DNA from: Hanleya hanleyi
Taxonomy: Eukaryota; Mollusca; Polyplacophora; Lepidopleurida; Hanleyidae
Length of the DNA stretch: 64,000 nt
Assembly: GCA_036873755.1 (NCBI GenBank)
Contig: JAVTVY010033854.1
Span: 1 to 64,000, forward strand
Direction of reading: 5' to 3'
The notes below the pieces were generated by a model that was not told the DNA's origin, made no database searches, and saw nothing but the letters and a program-made list of their open reading frames with translations. Below, piece by piece: positions 35,463 to 46,662 of this stretch (the stretch's first letter is position 1; every line of letters begins with the position of its first letter). A program made the translations under genes and the position numbers.

Positions 35463-35464
35463 CA

Positions 35465-35931
35465 CACGCTAAGTAACTCTACCAGGTAGCCATATGGAAA
35501 AAGTCCCTCATCCCCCCAAACGCTCTTCATTGCACCTCCGAAACTCCCCGTTCTCTACTACTTCCGAGGGATTTATAAATAGAACAGGGGTTTGCCCAGA
35601 AAAAAAAACTGGTATGCTAGGACGTAGGGATAAGGCGTTAAGATAAGGCCTAACATACCGATATGTAGGGGGAGATAACTCTTGTTGGGTCGTACCGTGA
35701 CCGGAAGTGATCTTTGACACGGATATGACGTCAACTCGACCTACTAACCTAGTTACAAGGGTCGTCTCGACCTACTTATGACCACACACACATTCTACAT
35801 TCTCTGGGTGCAAGAAAGTGTGTGAATTTGCTGCCTGTGCTGGAACACTATGGTCAACAAATCATCCTATTTTCCCATAATACATACACATTTTACATTC
35901 TCTGCGTGCAAGAAAGAGCATACTATCGCTC

Positions 35932-35962
<31 letters not shown>

Positions 35963-36062
35963 CCAGTACACCACCACCACCATCACACACCGCTACTACT
36001 ACCACCACCACCACGCGTGCGCACCCGAATAGAGGGGAAAGTTACGGAGATACGATAAATTC
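35465..36062. other. no gene recognised; repeat fragments and microsatellites
   Basis: Contains a (TG)n run at 35936-35962, CCACCACCACC near 36000, GGGGGAGATAACTCTTG at ~35669, and a short direct-orientation relative of the arm sequence (GACCTACTAACC near 35740). Confidence 0.5.
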
Positions 36063-37655
36063 GTATTGGAGCCTTACGGTAGACCTCGATACGGGGAATA
36101 CAACGCCACAAACAGCGTGCGCGTATGTCGCTTATTTACCGAGAAATCACAGAATCACGTAACACCAATTATCGTCTAATTGCGGCGAAAGTTACAGTTG
36201 AGCGATAAAATTGTATGGAACCGTAATTGTACATCTATACGAGAGGAATACGGCGCCGCAAGCCGCGAGTATCTATCTGTCTTAGTTCCCGAGATATCGC
36301 CATCGATAATTTATAGAAAATTCGACAAAAATCGGCAGTAAAAAAAATCGAATTTTTTTTTATTCTAAAATAAAATTTGGACGCCCTAGGGGCATAACTA
36401 AGGAATTTACGCATTTCATGCCGCATTCAACAGTATCAACATAGGAATCAATACGACTTCGGTGTATTTACTTAGCTGGTTAATTCGAACGGACACTCAC
36501 TCTCAACTTCTCTCGAATCAACATACTTATATATTAAATAGTATGGCATAATTAGTCGAAATTCTTCGTTCTATATATATATGTGTGATGATAATGAAAT
36601 CAGCTGTATTGCAAAACATAGTGCAAGACTATGTCGGAATTGTGCAACCGTTCATCATTGGCTGTGACGCCATGTGACGTAGCACGGTGGAATACCCGGT
36701 ATTGCACAATAAGGCGAAATTCAGGTAACCGATTTGATTTTAAGCGAGATAGACCTATTCGTTAATAAGGGGATATACATCTGAGCGTATAACATCGTAC
36801 GTAAGAATACACGTAAAGGTTCTGGAGCAGTCTTACAGTTAATAACCGTACAGACAACTCGATGTACAACGAACCGATCCACCACTGATCAGAGACCAGT
36901 GGTAAGTCTTACTTATTACACGAAACCTTCTCCCCTTAATAGGGGGAAAGCTAATAGAGATAGGAAAAAATGCTTAATACATAATTTAAAGATCTCATCT
37001 CGAGAAACGCGATGGAACAACCGGCGATTTCGTATGTACATTTTCTTAGTCGGTATATTTAGTTGGAAGGGATAGACACTCTCTTGAATGTATATAGAGA
37101 GACTATATGTGTATCAGCTGTATTGGGCAACATAGTGCAAGACCATGTTGGTGGTGATACAAGCGTCTATAGTGCGTCATTCATAATTCAGCCGTCGTTC
37201 ATTAAAGGATATCCGCGTCCATAATCCAAAGACCTATTCCATATCCATATAACAGTATTAGCACCAAATTCAAAAAGACAATCATAGTATACATAAACAT
37301 AGGCTAGTTTCCTGCAAGAGAGAAGGGGTCAACAGTTTTCAATGATGCCGAAAAGACATTGTGATGTTCCAAAAATATAAAATCCGTATCGCTGATCAGT
37401 ATTCTTTATCCATAATAATCGTTGAAACCCATTGACTGTGACGTCACCTCGACCTACTAACCTTGTTAAAAGGTCGTCTCGAACTAGTTATGACGTCATA
37501 GTCATCTACTACCCTAATTATATACTTACTTATTGTGACCTACTTATGGCGACCTAGTGACCTATTTTTTATATTTTTTTTAATTTTTGTATTATTGTTT
37601 TTTGTGACCTCATCGGCTTCCATGGCTTCCATGGCCCAGAACTCTCCTTTTACAT
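36063..37655 (-). repeat. long inverted repeat, right arm (interrupted)
   Basis: Inverted partner of 30237-31450. It differs by a Penelope-like terminal-repeat fragment inserted at 37159-37427 between GGGTTTC and ACCAACAT (reverse-complement sense), and by a ~40-bp segment near 36905-36950. Confidence 0.75.
37159..37427 (-). mobile_element. solo Penelope-like terminal-repeat fragment
   Basis: Matches the 25166-25435 portion of the terminal repeat, minus strand, about 93% alike. It interrupts the right arm of the long inverted repeat and so post-dates it. Confidence 0.85.
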
Positions 37656-37925
37656 TCCACTATTCTCGTGTCCTGTTTAGTCTCCGTCATAAGATCATCA
37701 TCATCCGAACGCATGGCACGATCATACGTAGAAACTTCAGCTCTTAGCCATGCGGTAACGGGTGCTATCTAAGTATAATAGGGCGTTTTCCAAATGGTCA
37801 CATCCGATTGGTCCCGTGACATCCGACATCGGCGCAATCACATTCATATAACGAAGACACACATTCAGAAACAGATCGATTGAAATGATCCCTGGTGGGC
37901 CTCGAAGTGCTCCCATCACAAAATA
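37656..37925 (-). CDS. protein-like ORF next to the inverted repeat, unknown
   Basis: A 60-residue frame at 37919-37737, with RGPPGIISIDLFLNVCLRYM and ENALLYLDSTRYRMAKS, has amino-acid composition unlike the AT-rich noise around it. Past the stop, another frame continues toward 37680 with AEVSTYDRAMRSDDDD-like sequence, hinting at a frameshift. It lies just outside the right arm, as the ATPase remnant lies just outside the left arm. I do not recognise the family; it may be a remnant of another gene of that element. Confidence 0.4.
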
Positions 37926-38340
37926 AAAAGCATATCAGTTTCCTGTGAACTGCCGCCGATTTTATTTTTTCAAACATGTTAGGCCGTTTGTAATATGATT
38001 TTTGTTAAGAAAAACAAAGAAGCATGCTCCACTAGAGTGAGAAATAAAATAGCTAATTCACACAACTTCGTTTTGGTCTCGCGTAGAATCTCCAGCCTTG
38101 CGCCTCTCGAAACTGACATGTGTGATGTCTGAGAAATTTTCAAATACAGATAATTTCATTGGCTCGTTTACATGGGGCGGACATGTGACTTGATGCCTTG
38201 GGAACAACTTTCGAACAGGATTATCTCCCTCGAGATACGTGGTGCCGTGTGAAATACATGCCGGATCATAGCGATAAGCTAAGAGTAGTGTTACCGTAAG
38301 TCAAATGTGAAACGCCTTTAGCAAACTAAGATGTAAGATC
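37926..38340. other. no recognised feature
   Basis: Intron-like sequence; contains TTATCTCCCTCGAGAT near 38222, a mollusc-repeat motif. Confidence 0.4.
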
Positions 38341-38440
38341 ATGAAAAGTTTGCCAGTTACTTGCCGATGGGCGGTGGTTCTCTCTGGGTACTCTGGATTC
38401 CTCCACCATTCATACTGGCTGTCACCATATGAGTGAAATT
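38341..38440 (+). repeat. SINE-like dispersed repeat, copy 2
   Basis: Diverged partner of 2331-2460, lacking the GTTAAACC tail. Confidence 0.55.
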
Positions 38441-40258
38441 CCTCTTAAGATCAATCACTATTGTCAGATTTCTTCACTGGGATCAAAGTGTCCATCATCT
38501 CATGGGTATTCTCTTCGCAAACTCTATACCAAAAATTACGAGACTCATATCCTCGAATATGGTCTGCCATTTACAATAATAGTAGATAATTCTCTGCGGA
38601 ATGGGAGCTACACATCTTTCGAGGTCACGTAATAATTCTTATATCCATTTAGTTTTCCAGCTTCCAAATAGGCCAGCCATTTCAATCGTAGATGGATGGT
38701 GTAAGAGTTTCTCAGCCTTTGCCTCTTCATCAAAAACTAATTCAGGACCTATTCTTATTGCTTGGGAGTTGTATGTTCTAACCGGAATGATACTTGTCCC
38801 GGTCTATCGTGTATGTGCCATTTTTCAAATGATTTATCATATTAGACCCATTAGACATAGACTTTGAACATATGTGCCATACGCAAACCCTGACTAATGG
38901 GGTTTATTGCATAGATTCGAACAAGAAAATATAACGGGACGGTCACGAGATCGAACTCTTTAGTCGCAGGAGACGCGAAACAATGTCATTGCCCACGTGA
39001 CGTTACGCTGAGGTTAGGCAATGAACCATTTGTTTACAATGGCAATGTCGTATTATTTTGTTCACAGACTTTTACAGGCGATGTCTTCTGTTTGTGAATG
39101 TCTGTGTAACTCCGAGACAATACGATCTTAAAGTTGTCTGGATTTTCAGTATTTTGTAAGTCACTGGGATAACTATTTTGCGTGATTGCCAATGTAAAAG
39201 CATTGCCCGCTGCCTTAAATGTGTGGATTTGAGCAATCGAATATAATTGGTGATTGTCCGTTATGGATCCTTGGTCCTTGATCTATATTGGTGATTATCC
39301 GTTATGGATCCTTGGACGTTGATCCATATTTAGGCGTCAGATACCACCTTCAATATTCTGCCGTCACCCACAAAATAATGTTCTCGTCAATAATCGAATT
39401 ACTTTTTCGCGCGATAGTTCGCATCAATTTCAAATATGTGTGAAATAAAAATTATTAAAAAAACCCAAAGATGGTTACTACAAGAGAGAACAGGTCAACA
39501 GTTTTCAATGATGACAGCAAGACATGTAGCATGCGTACTGACTTGTACTATTTCCTATACTGCTACTCGACATTCGAAATGGCCCCCCTACCAATATTTC
39601 TGCGCTATCTCCGACAAAAATGGAGAGCTGAAACTCAGTGACTTTATAGTCCTATAGACTTTATAGAGCCTATTTGCATAACCCGCCGGGCAGAGAATCA
39701 TGGAAAAATTCAAGATGGTGGCCACGTGGGGTCCCAGAAAAGTGATGTTTCTTGTCATATTTCTTCAAAATTTCTGCTCTTCCGCGATTTAAAAGCGGGC
39801 AAAAACTATTTTATTTCACATCACATTAATATTTACCAATTTATCTTGCAGTTTTTGCGGAGAAATTGCATAAATAAAAAATTTGGAGAATCTGATTGAA
39901 AAATCGACCAAAAATGCCGTTTTTGAAAATGACGTCACTGTGACGTCAAGAAGGCGGCCATCTTGGATTTTTTTTACATTTCCTGGTAGAGCTTGACCCA
40001 AGGGTATATTGTTTCAGCCCCCTAGCTCAAGGGGTAAGAAAAATAATTAGACATTTCGCCCCCCCCCCAAGGCCACAACATGTCCCAAAAAGCCCAGGCC
40101 AGATATGGTTAGACGAGACCTGTTATCCGAAGGTATATTTCAGGTCACATTGACCTACTTTCGCGACCTTTGACCTTTGTAACGGCACTTTTGGTTCCGG
40201 TCGCAGAAGTGACGTCGCAAATGTCAAAAGTCACAAAAGTAGATCAATGCAGCGCCAT
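38441..40258. other. no gene recognised; small repeats
   Basis: Includes a 39-bp direct duplication around TCCGTTATGGATCCTTGG (39248-39330), a ~50-bp Penelope-like terminal-repeat scrap at 39479-39530, TGACGTCACTGTGACGTCA at 39930-39950, and a C-homopolymer near 40060-40070. Confidence 0.45.
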
Positions 40259-40347
40259 TAATTAACAATAGTAGTAGAGAAAGAGTATTAATACTCTTTG
40301 TATACTACTCGTGTGTTAGACCGCGTGCTTTGTACTATTGTTAATTA
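40259..40347. mobile_element. short inverted-repeat element, ~90 bp
   Basis: TAATTAACAATAGTA at the left pairs with TACTATTGTTAATTA at the right; an internal AGAGTATTAATACTCT palindrome sits between. Confidence 0.55.
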
Positions 40348-41003
40348 TATTGATAATGAAATGGTTGACTGAATCGCACACACATTGGTTTGTTATTCCA
40401 TTTAAGGGCTTGTATGTCACCTGGGCGGACTTTCACACATCTGCTGACTCGTGTCGTTTATTGAATAGATAGAATACGTAGGGCGAGTATATATCGATTT
40501 ATTCACAATATAAAGCTAGCTGATGGATTGATTTATTGATAATTGATCATTTATCAGTAACCTACCCTCCTCATGATGCATGTGCTCTCAATCAAGCGAA
40601 TCCTTTATTTACATATCAAACTTTCTTGGTCAAGTCTGCTGATACGTACGACAAACTTCTCGCAATAAACGAAATAGACGAACTCGTAATAAATAAATAT
40701 GCACTATTAAAAACAATCTCCTGAAATTTAAGTTCACAAAAAAAAAATCAATGGAAACATTTTTTGTGTAGAAAACTAGGCCAAATGAGATCCACAGATG
40801 GTCTAATAATCCCAGTTTGACTGCAACATCTCCAGTCAGTGTTGCTTGATTTCCATGTGCCTGCATGGTTGGGAATAGCTGAGCCAAGTTATCGCGCGCC
40901 CACCTCTAAGGCAGTATCCTTGTTTTAATGCTTTGATGCAATAGGCATCCATGGCAACTACATGGTAGGTGGGAATCGAAAGAATACAATTCAATCCCCA
41001 TTT
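40348..41003. other. no recognised feature
   Basis: AT-rich. Short open frames on both strands have no domain. Confidence 0.4.
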
Positions 41004-41401
41004 TGCACTTTAATTCCTGGACAATTGGTTCGCGCCGTTCCCCCGACAGGTGCACGGACGCGTGACTCCAGATGTACATTTGTGGTTCATAATTTTCCTA
41101 TTCAGCCTATATCTACAGCACAGGGCAGGTTTTTAACCACTGATAACTGCAAAAAGTATGGTAAATATGCATCAAATTATCTCACTGTTTTAATAAATGA
41201 CCATTATGCTTACAAGCACCATTGGTGATACTTTTTGGCAGCTTCGACAAAAGTCGAAAATAGTCCAGTTATCAATGATTACAACATATCTCGCCATATG
41301 AAATAGAGGGATAGCGCGAACAACAAATCTAAGAGGGGGGTCACGCGTCAGTATATCATCGGTCCGCCGCCCTCAGTTCTTTGTCCAGGAATTAAAGTGC
41401 A
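41004..41401. mobile_element. 398-bp element with perfect 20-bp terminal inverted repeats
   Basis: TGCACTTTAATTCCTGGACA at 41004-41023 is the exact reverse complement of 41382-41401. Secondary inverted similarity (GACGCGTGACTCC with GGGGTCACGCGTC) lies inside the ends. No coding capacity; a non-autonomous DNA transposon is likely. Confidence 0.75.
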
Positions 41402-41784
41402 GGAGAGGGATTACCCTGACATCAAACATCGCTCGTGCATCACGACAATATTTTAATCACCAATACAGGACCACTAGATGAGTACACTGAGAAGGGGAAG
41501 TCTTGCATGTAACCAGCACAATCGAGATTTGATTTGGTGTGTCGGGTTACATGCACTGCACGTTGCATTGTGTAAATTAATATTGTGTCACATGCGCTGT
41601 CAGTCTTCAGGATAATGGGAGACTTGCACAACACAAATTAGATTCTGTGATTGTCACTTCCTGTTTGTCGATTTTGGCCCAATTAACCAATCAACTGACA
41701 GAACCATCACTTCCTGTTTATCTTCTAATCCTATTGTTCAAGCCTCCTATTGATTATCAGTCATTTAGTCTGTATTGGTGCACG
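41402..41784. other. no recognised feature
   Basis: AT-moderate intron-like sequence; ATCACTTCCTGTTT occurs twice (41653-41720). Confidence 0.35.
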
Positions 41785-41992
41785 CTAGCAGGGCCGTAGC
41801 CAGGATTTACTGAGGGGTGGTTCGCCTTGACTCCAAAAGGGCACATCAGGGGGTTCGCTGTATGATAAAAGGGGCAAATAGGAGGTTCGCTTCAGTTTGA
41901 AAAGGGCATTTATATGAGAAAAATATATAATATTTCCGAAAGGGGGGTTCGCCCGAACCCAGAAAACCCCCCTTGGCTACGGGTCTGGCTAG
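41785..41992. mobile_element. MITE with GGGCCGTAGCC-type ends
   Basis: CTAGCAGGGCCGTAGCCAGG at the left and CCTTGGCTACGGGTCTGGCT at the right are imperfect inverted repeats. The interior has three GGTTCGC motifs. GCCGTAGCCAGG-type ends are common in animal MITEs, from memory. Confidence 0.7.
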
Positions 41993-42113
41993 TTCAAACG
42001 GTCGGTGCTTGCATAAAGGCAAGGGAGACTACCAGAATTACAGAGTATGGATGAAAAATGCATTGTTCGATTGAATGAGGGATAAAACGGGTTGATGGTA
42101 ATTCGGATCAGTT

Positions 42114-42330
42114 TCAGTTACATTTGTCTCCATCAAAATGTTCTACTGATGAACTTGGATCTTTGTCTTTCAGGTGTAGCAGTACTGAGCGCATTCGCGA
42201 TGTGTCTTTCTTGGTGGTGTTTTCAGAATGATTTGGATTAAACTCGCAATAACTACAAATTTTATCCCAGTCCCGTCTAGTTTCTCCATTCTGAGACTCG
42301 ATCAGGTCTTCAAAAGGCTCGTCGGTGTCC
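42114..42330 (-). CDS. Clc: clathrin light chain, last coding exon
   Basis: Clathrin light chain coats vesicles by binding the hub of clathrin heavy chain; its C-terminal region contributes to trimer-hub binding. Here an acceptor TTTCCATCCAG precedes 42330, and the exon reads on in the phase left by the exon at 43848-43737. The family signature is clear: WDKICSYCEFNP corresponds to the W-E-x-V-x-LCDFNP segment, and DTSRMRSVLLHLK to the D-V-SRMRSVLI-LK C-terminal motif. A polar ~15-residue tail (PSSSVEHFDGDKCN) extends beyond the usual vertebrate end. Stop at 42114. Gene symbol is the generic invertebrate one; invertebrates usually have a single gene equally related to CLTA and CLTB. Assignment is confident. 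Confidence 0.88.
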
Positions 42331-42440
42331 CTGGATGGAAAAGAAGGAAATAAATGTACAGCATTGGTAGTATATAGATGGTAAAACTCTTCAGATTGTT
42401 GGGGTGGAGAAGTGACGTCATTGCCGGTGAAAAGCATCAC

Positions 42441-43050
42441 GTCCGCTCGCGGTCATTTCCAGGCCAAAGGTCACTTCCATTACAAGGTCACTTCTGATGC
42501 TAGGCCACGTCCGGTCACGTGACAGTCGGGATGTAAAACTAGGATTTTCCGGGGGAAATGCGAATAAACTAATTTTACACCCAGTCAAATGAGTCTAGGT
42601 GGATTAACCCTGGGCCAAATGGTTCGTGGAGGATCTCTACTTGAAGCACTCGTCGACGTCGATCACGTGACTGGTGGGTTGATGCAAAAATGAAAACACG
42701 AAAAAATATAGACTTTACATGGTTAAAAGAGCGGAAAATCGGACTTCTCGTGAACCCATGGATATTTTCTTCTGTATCAACTTGTATGGGTATTTGTTCG
42801 ATCGGACTCACGCTGTAGTGTATGATGGGAGGGGTCGCTGGAAAGTTATGTTGCACATGTGTACTCTCCAGGAAGGCTTGGGATGGACGTTATGGGCCGT
42901 AGTTGGGTCATACGTTGTCTAAATGCGCTGGTCATGATCTCCTCTTGAATCCCTCTTGGAGAAGACGACGACTTGCGAGGTTTGGACTGGAAATGACGTC
43001 ACGGTGAGCATGCGCCGTCAAAAATTTGTAGAGAAAGATGGCAATTTAAG
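42441..43050. other. clathrin light chain intron sequence
   Basis: Between the last two exons. Overlapping open frames at 42575-42922 on both strands are not conserved in any way I can see. Contains TGACGTCA motifs near 42412 and 42993. Confidence 0.5.
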
Positions 43051-43054
43051 GATG

Positions 43055-43283
43055 CCTCAGCTCCTCAGACAGCATTGCCGTAAGAGGCGACTAACTGGGC
43101 ACCCGTGGGGTTCCCGAGTGTGAAAAGGAATAGGACCCCACATTTAGGGTTTCCGGGTGTAAAAGGAGTTATACGTCGTGGGGTTCCTGGGTGTGCAAAG
43201 GAAAATGAATAAACGTCCTGATATGATTGAAATATAGTTGAAAGCGATGTTAAATCACATCCACTCACTCACTCACCCTTGAA
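43055..43283 (+). repeat. SINE-like repeat with (CTCA)n tail
   Basis: GTAAGAGGCGACTAACTGGG, three GGGGTTCC(C/T)GGGTGT-type repeats, then TGATATGATTGAAATA and GCGATGTTAAATCACATCC followed by CACTCACTCACTCAC. A close copy is at 63370-63600. This tail is widespread in mollusc genomes, from memory. Confidence 0.8.
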
Positions 43284-43284
43284 A

Positions 43285-43560
43285 GAAACAAGAATGATTT
43301 TTGTTTGAGGTGTCATATTTTTCATATCCCAATAAAGGCTTCAAAAATACGAAAATAGGCAAGGGAGCACATTCTGATCGATCTTAATCCATTTTAATGC
43401 AAATGAGGATCGCTTTTCTTTTTTCGAGGCTGATATTTCAGTTTGTAAACTTCAGGAAAAATCTGATTTGGTAGGTTCTGGATAGAATAAAAAATCGGCT
43501 TCATTATCGTCACAAAAAGGGGGTTCTCCGTATGTAAACATCACATATCCTTCATCGCGC
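43285..43560 (+). mobile_element. single-arm copy of the 23.6-kb foldback element
   Basis: Shares TTTGAGGTGTCATATTTTT, GAGGCTGATATTTCAGT and AAAAATCTGATTTGG with 23890-24168. It directly follows the SINE-like repeat. Confidence 0.75.
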
Positions 43561-43736
43561 GGCACCAGCAAATCTGTCGATCGGACAGGAAAATATCCCG
43601 GTGATAAGTCTCTCCTCATTGTGACGAGAGAAAAGTATTTGGTTTGCGTTACAGGCATATCTAATAAAGTTCAAAATGTACTGTTCTTTCATTCCTTGCG
43701 AAGTACTTAATCGGGGTGCATTCTAGTCCAACTCAC

Positions 43737-43848
43737 CTGTTGCCTTCTCGGAGTTTCACCAGGATTTCTGAGTTATGTTTATGCCAGGTATCCAACTCTA
43801 GTTTTGCCTTTTCCAGCCATTCCTTTCTCTTCTTTTCTTCTTCCAGCG
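43737..43848 (-). CDS. Clc: clathrin light chain, penultimate exon
   Basis: 112-bp exon between acceptor CTGTTATTTAG and donor GTGAGT. It encodes a charged helical segment (EEEKKRKEWLEKAKLELDTW) matching the region C-terminal to the heavy-chain-binding helix, where the family has KEAEWKEKAIKELEEW-like sequence. It joins both neighbours in frame: the preceding exon supplies one base of the first codon, and the last two bases join the first base of the 42330 exon. Three open frames joining cleanly across GT-AG sites is strong support for a live host gene. Confidence 0.85.
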
Positions 43849-43956
43849 CTAAATAACAGAAAATTTAATGTGCACGTTATTTCAAAGTGGATTTTACGAA
43901 CTAAAGTGGAAAGTATGATGATTTGACTTGCATTAGTGATTAGCTGAACGTGCATT

Positions 43957-44228
43957 ACAGATTACAACACATATAAGGGAAGTGGGAAGAGGTGTCGACA
44001 CAATGACAGAGCCACATGACTTCACAGTTTGGTCTTCTGGTTAAACTTCTCTAAAGCACATACCAGGAATCTAACGATTCGTGATATGTGTTGTATCTCA
44101 GGTATACGCTTTTATTGTATCTGTTCATGTGGCAACTTGGATGACATCACCACACGGCCCCTAGCACCGCCGGCATAAGCGGTATTAGATACAAATCTAG
44201 AGAGCTATGATGGAAATGCTCTGAAATG
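43957..44228 (+). repeat. dispersed repeat, partner of 17480-17745
   Basis: Inverted relative to the copy in the LINE. A short tandem duplication (AATGCTCTGA) marks its right end. Confidence 0.65.
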
Positions 44229-44345
44229 CTCTGAGATTAGCTGGGAGGCCTCTCTGGTTTATTATATGCTATAGATGTATTCATTAATTCAAATGGGGGG
44301 ACAGGCGACATGAGTTCCAATCCCAGTAAACAATTATTTGGTTTC

Positions 44346-46083
44346 ATGGGCGTCGCTAGGATTTTTCAAGGGGGGGTCGATTATCATAGCACTTTAGGCG
44401 AGGGTGCAGGGGCCGCCTAGGCCCCGGAAGCTCCGGGGTCCTAGATGGCCGGAGATGCGTTCTAAGCGTTTTCCCGGAATTAAATCTGAACATATAATGT
44501 ATGCAGACTTAGGGTTATATTATACAGCTCTGAGACCTTAGGTGGCCTGAGATGCATTCTGAGTGATTTCCAACAGTTAAACTAACACATCATTTGTCAA
44601 ATATCAGTGTTATATTTTATTCTCTTATCTTGAAAACACAATAATAATGCTTTGGACCGATATACCTCGTAGGCTAACCCAGTGGCGTCGGAACGTAATT
44701 GAAAGTGGAGGGCCCACTATCACAGCCCAACAGGCGGGGATCCAGGGGCCGCCTAGGCCCCGGAAGCTCCGGAGTCCTATAGATTGCCGGAGATGCGTTC
44801 TGAACGCTTTTCCGGAAATAAAACTGATCATACTGCATGCACATTTATGATTCTATTTTTACGATTTATGATTCTATTTTCACGCAATTATAAGCATGCA
44901 TCGATATTGAAAAAAATCGCACCTCATGCCTTCATCCATTTGACGTTCTAGGTATATTTATAACATTCAAAACGATGACTTTTAGTTCTTGGGAGGGAAA
45001 CTAATATGCCTACCGATACGATTCATTCACACAAAGATAAAACAAGAAAATCCTCACAGCCCAACAGGCGAGGGTCCACGGGCCGCTTAGGCCCGGAAGC
45101 TCGAAGTTCCAGATCTCCAGAGATGCGTTCTAAGCGTTTTCCCAGAAATAAATTCGAACATAATGTATGCAGATTTATGGTTCCATTTTCACGTATGTTT
45201 CGCATTTTTAAGCACATATCGATATTGAAAAAATCATACTTCATGCCTGAATCCATTTGACTTTCTAGTTATATTTAACACATGAAAAAAAACATATAAA
45301 AAACGATGACGTTTACATCGTGGAACATTATAGAACCAATATGATAGCGATTCATTTACACAAAGCTAAGCGATCCTGACCGGCGAGGGTCCAGGGGCCG
45401 CCTAGGACCCGGAAGCCCCGGAGTCTCCGGTTGCCGGAGATGCGTTTTTCGCGTTTTTCCTGAAACAAATCTGAACACAATGTATATAGATTTATGGTTC
45501 TATTTTCACATCTGTTTCGCATAAACCCGCATCGATATTGAAGAATATGCCGGACTCCATTTGACTTCCTGGTTTGACACAAACAAAACAGGTCTATAAC
45601 ACACCTGCACTGCACGTCCTGGCACTCTTATCTGTATTTTTTATGTGGGGACATGGTCAGTTAGGGATGCTGAAAAGTGGGGGGGCCTAAAGATATTCGC
45701 CCCCCCCCCAAATCAAAAGTGAGTTCGCCTGCTATATCCGTCGAGGTGGAGTCACATGAACAGAGATACAGCTCTTTCATAATCCACTTTATGACCACCA
45801 TGAGCGCCAAAGCGTATATTCATGAGCGCCAAAGCGGAAATTCATGAGCGCCAAAGCGGAAAGTCGCGGTGAGCCCATTGTTGAGCGAACTGACGCGTCA
45901 CTACTGGAACGAAGCATGCTTACGTTTCTGGAGACGGACTTGTAACATTTTTTATTTCTTTCTTTTCCCTTTTGTTTGTTTTGTTTTCGTTTTCTGTTTT
46001 TTGCTTTTTCTTCTTTTCTTTTTTGGCGCGTCCAAGGGGGGTCGTTCGCACCTGACGACCCCCCCCCCAAGCGACGCCCCTGG
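44346..46083. mobile_element. composite repeat element with GGGCGTCGCT ends
   Basis: GGGCGTCGCT at 44348-44357 is the inverse of AGCGACGCCC at 46070-46079, with G- or C-runs next to each end. The interior carries four units of ~325-335 bp, each with CCGCCTAGG(C/A)CCCGGAAGC, a CCGGAGATGCGTTC block and AAATCTGAACATA (near 44410, 44745, 45080, 45385), plus three short GCGCCAAAGCG repeats (45800-45860). It lies in the clathrin light chain intron. Confidence 0.7.
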
Positions 46084-46099
46084 GTTTTCTAACCATTAC

Positions 46100-46217
46100 C
46101 TTTTTCTTCTAATCGTTTAGCTTGTTGTATTCTCCATTCTTTTATCTTCTCAGAGTCTGGTCTGGAGTTCTCGATCTCTGCAACAATTGGAGTCTTTTCA
46201 CAATTGACGTCTTTTCC
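46100..46217 (-). CDS. Clc: clathrin light chain, internal exon
   Basis: 118-bp exon, acceptor TTGATATTACAG, donor GTAATG. It encodes GKDVNCEKTPIVAEIENSRP followed by DSEKIKEWRIQQAKRLEEK, which corresponds to the start of the heavy-chain-binding helix (family pattern E-P-E-x-I-R-K-W-R-E-E-Q-x-x-R-L-E). Upstream exons, including the conserved N-terminal FLA-type motif, were not found in this window. If contiguous, they lie beyond the palindrome, which would then occupy an intron of this gene. A repeat element ends only ~16 bases from this exon's donor site. Confidence 0.82.
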
Positions 46218-46421
46218 CTGTAATATCAAGAGAAAAATGAGCAATAATACAAATATGCGTTCGCGAGGAGGGGTCGGCAGCAAGATATTGCTGGACTGAG
46301 CGAGAGCTTTCGATCCGAATGATGGCGGGAACGGAGGGATATTCATATGATGATACATGAGTGGTCAAAATGGCGACGCCCTCAGTCATGTGACAGCATT
46401 TTACCACAATCTCACGTTCGG
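46218..46421. other. clathrin light chain intron, no other feature
   Basis: Sequence upstream of the exon acceptor at 46218. No further exon was recognised before the transposon cluster. Confidence 0.4.
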
Positions 46422-46662
46422 CTATTTCCGTATTGGCGGAACGAGCCTCTCACATAGAACGCACAAATCCCCACCGGTGGGGAGCGTATGACAATCACGC
46501 AGTGAGCCGGCTACGAAATAGTGCCTTTGATAATCGAGGGATCCGGTCGCATTTTATTGCGAAATTCAGTTAATTTTAACCATAAGAGCATAATTCATTC
46601 AAATTATACAAAGTTATCCCAGAACTTAGCAACTGGGCTAATTTCCGCCAATACGGAAATAG
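46422..46662. mobile_element. 241-bp MITE with perfect 19-bp ends
   Basis: CTATTTCCGTATTGGCGGA (46422-46440) is the exact inverse of TCCGCCAATACGGAAATAG (46644-46662). No coding capacity. It ends five bases before the left edge of the giant palindrome. Confidence 0.8.

Noticed and set aside
35276..35489. Proline/serine-rich short proteins
   Set aside because: A (TCC)n pyrimidine tract in several frames.
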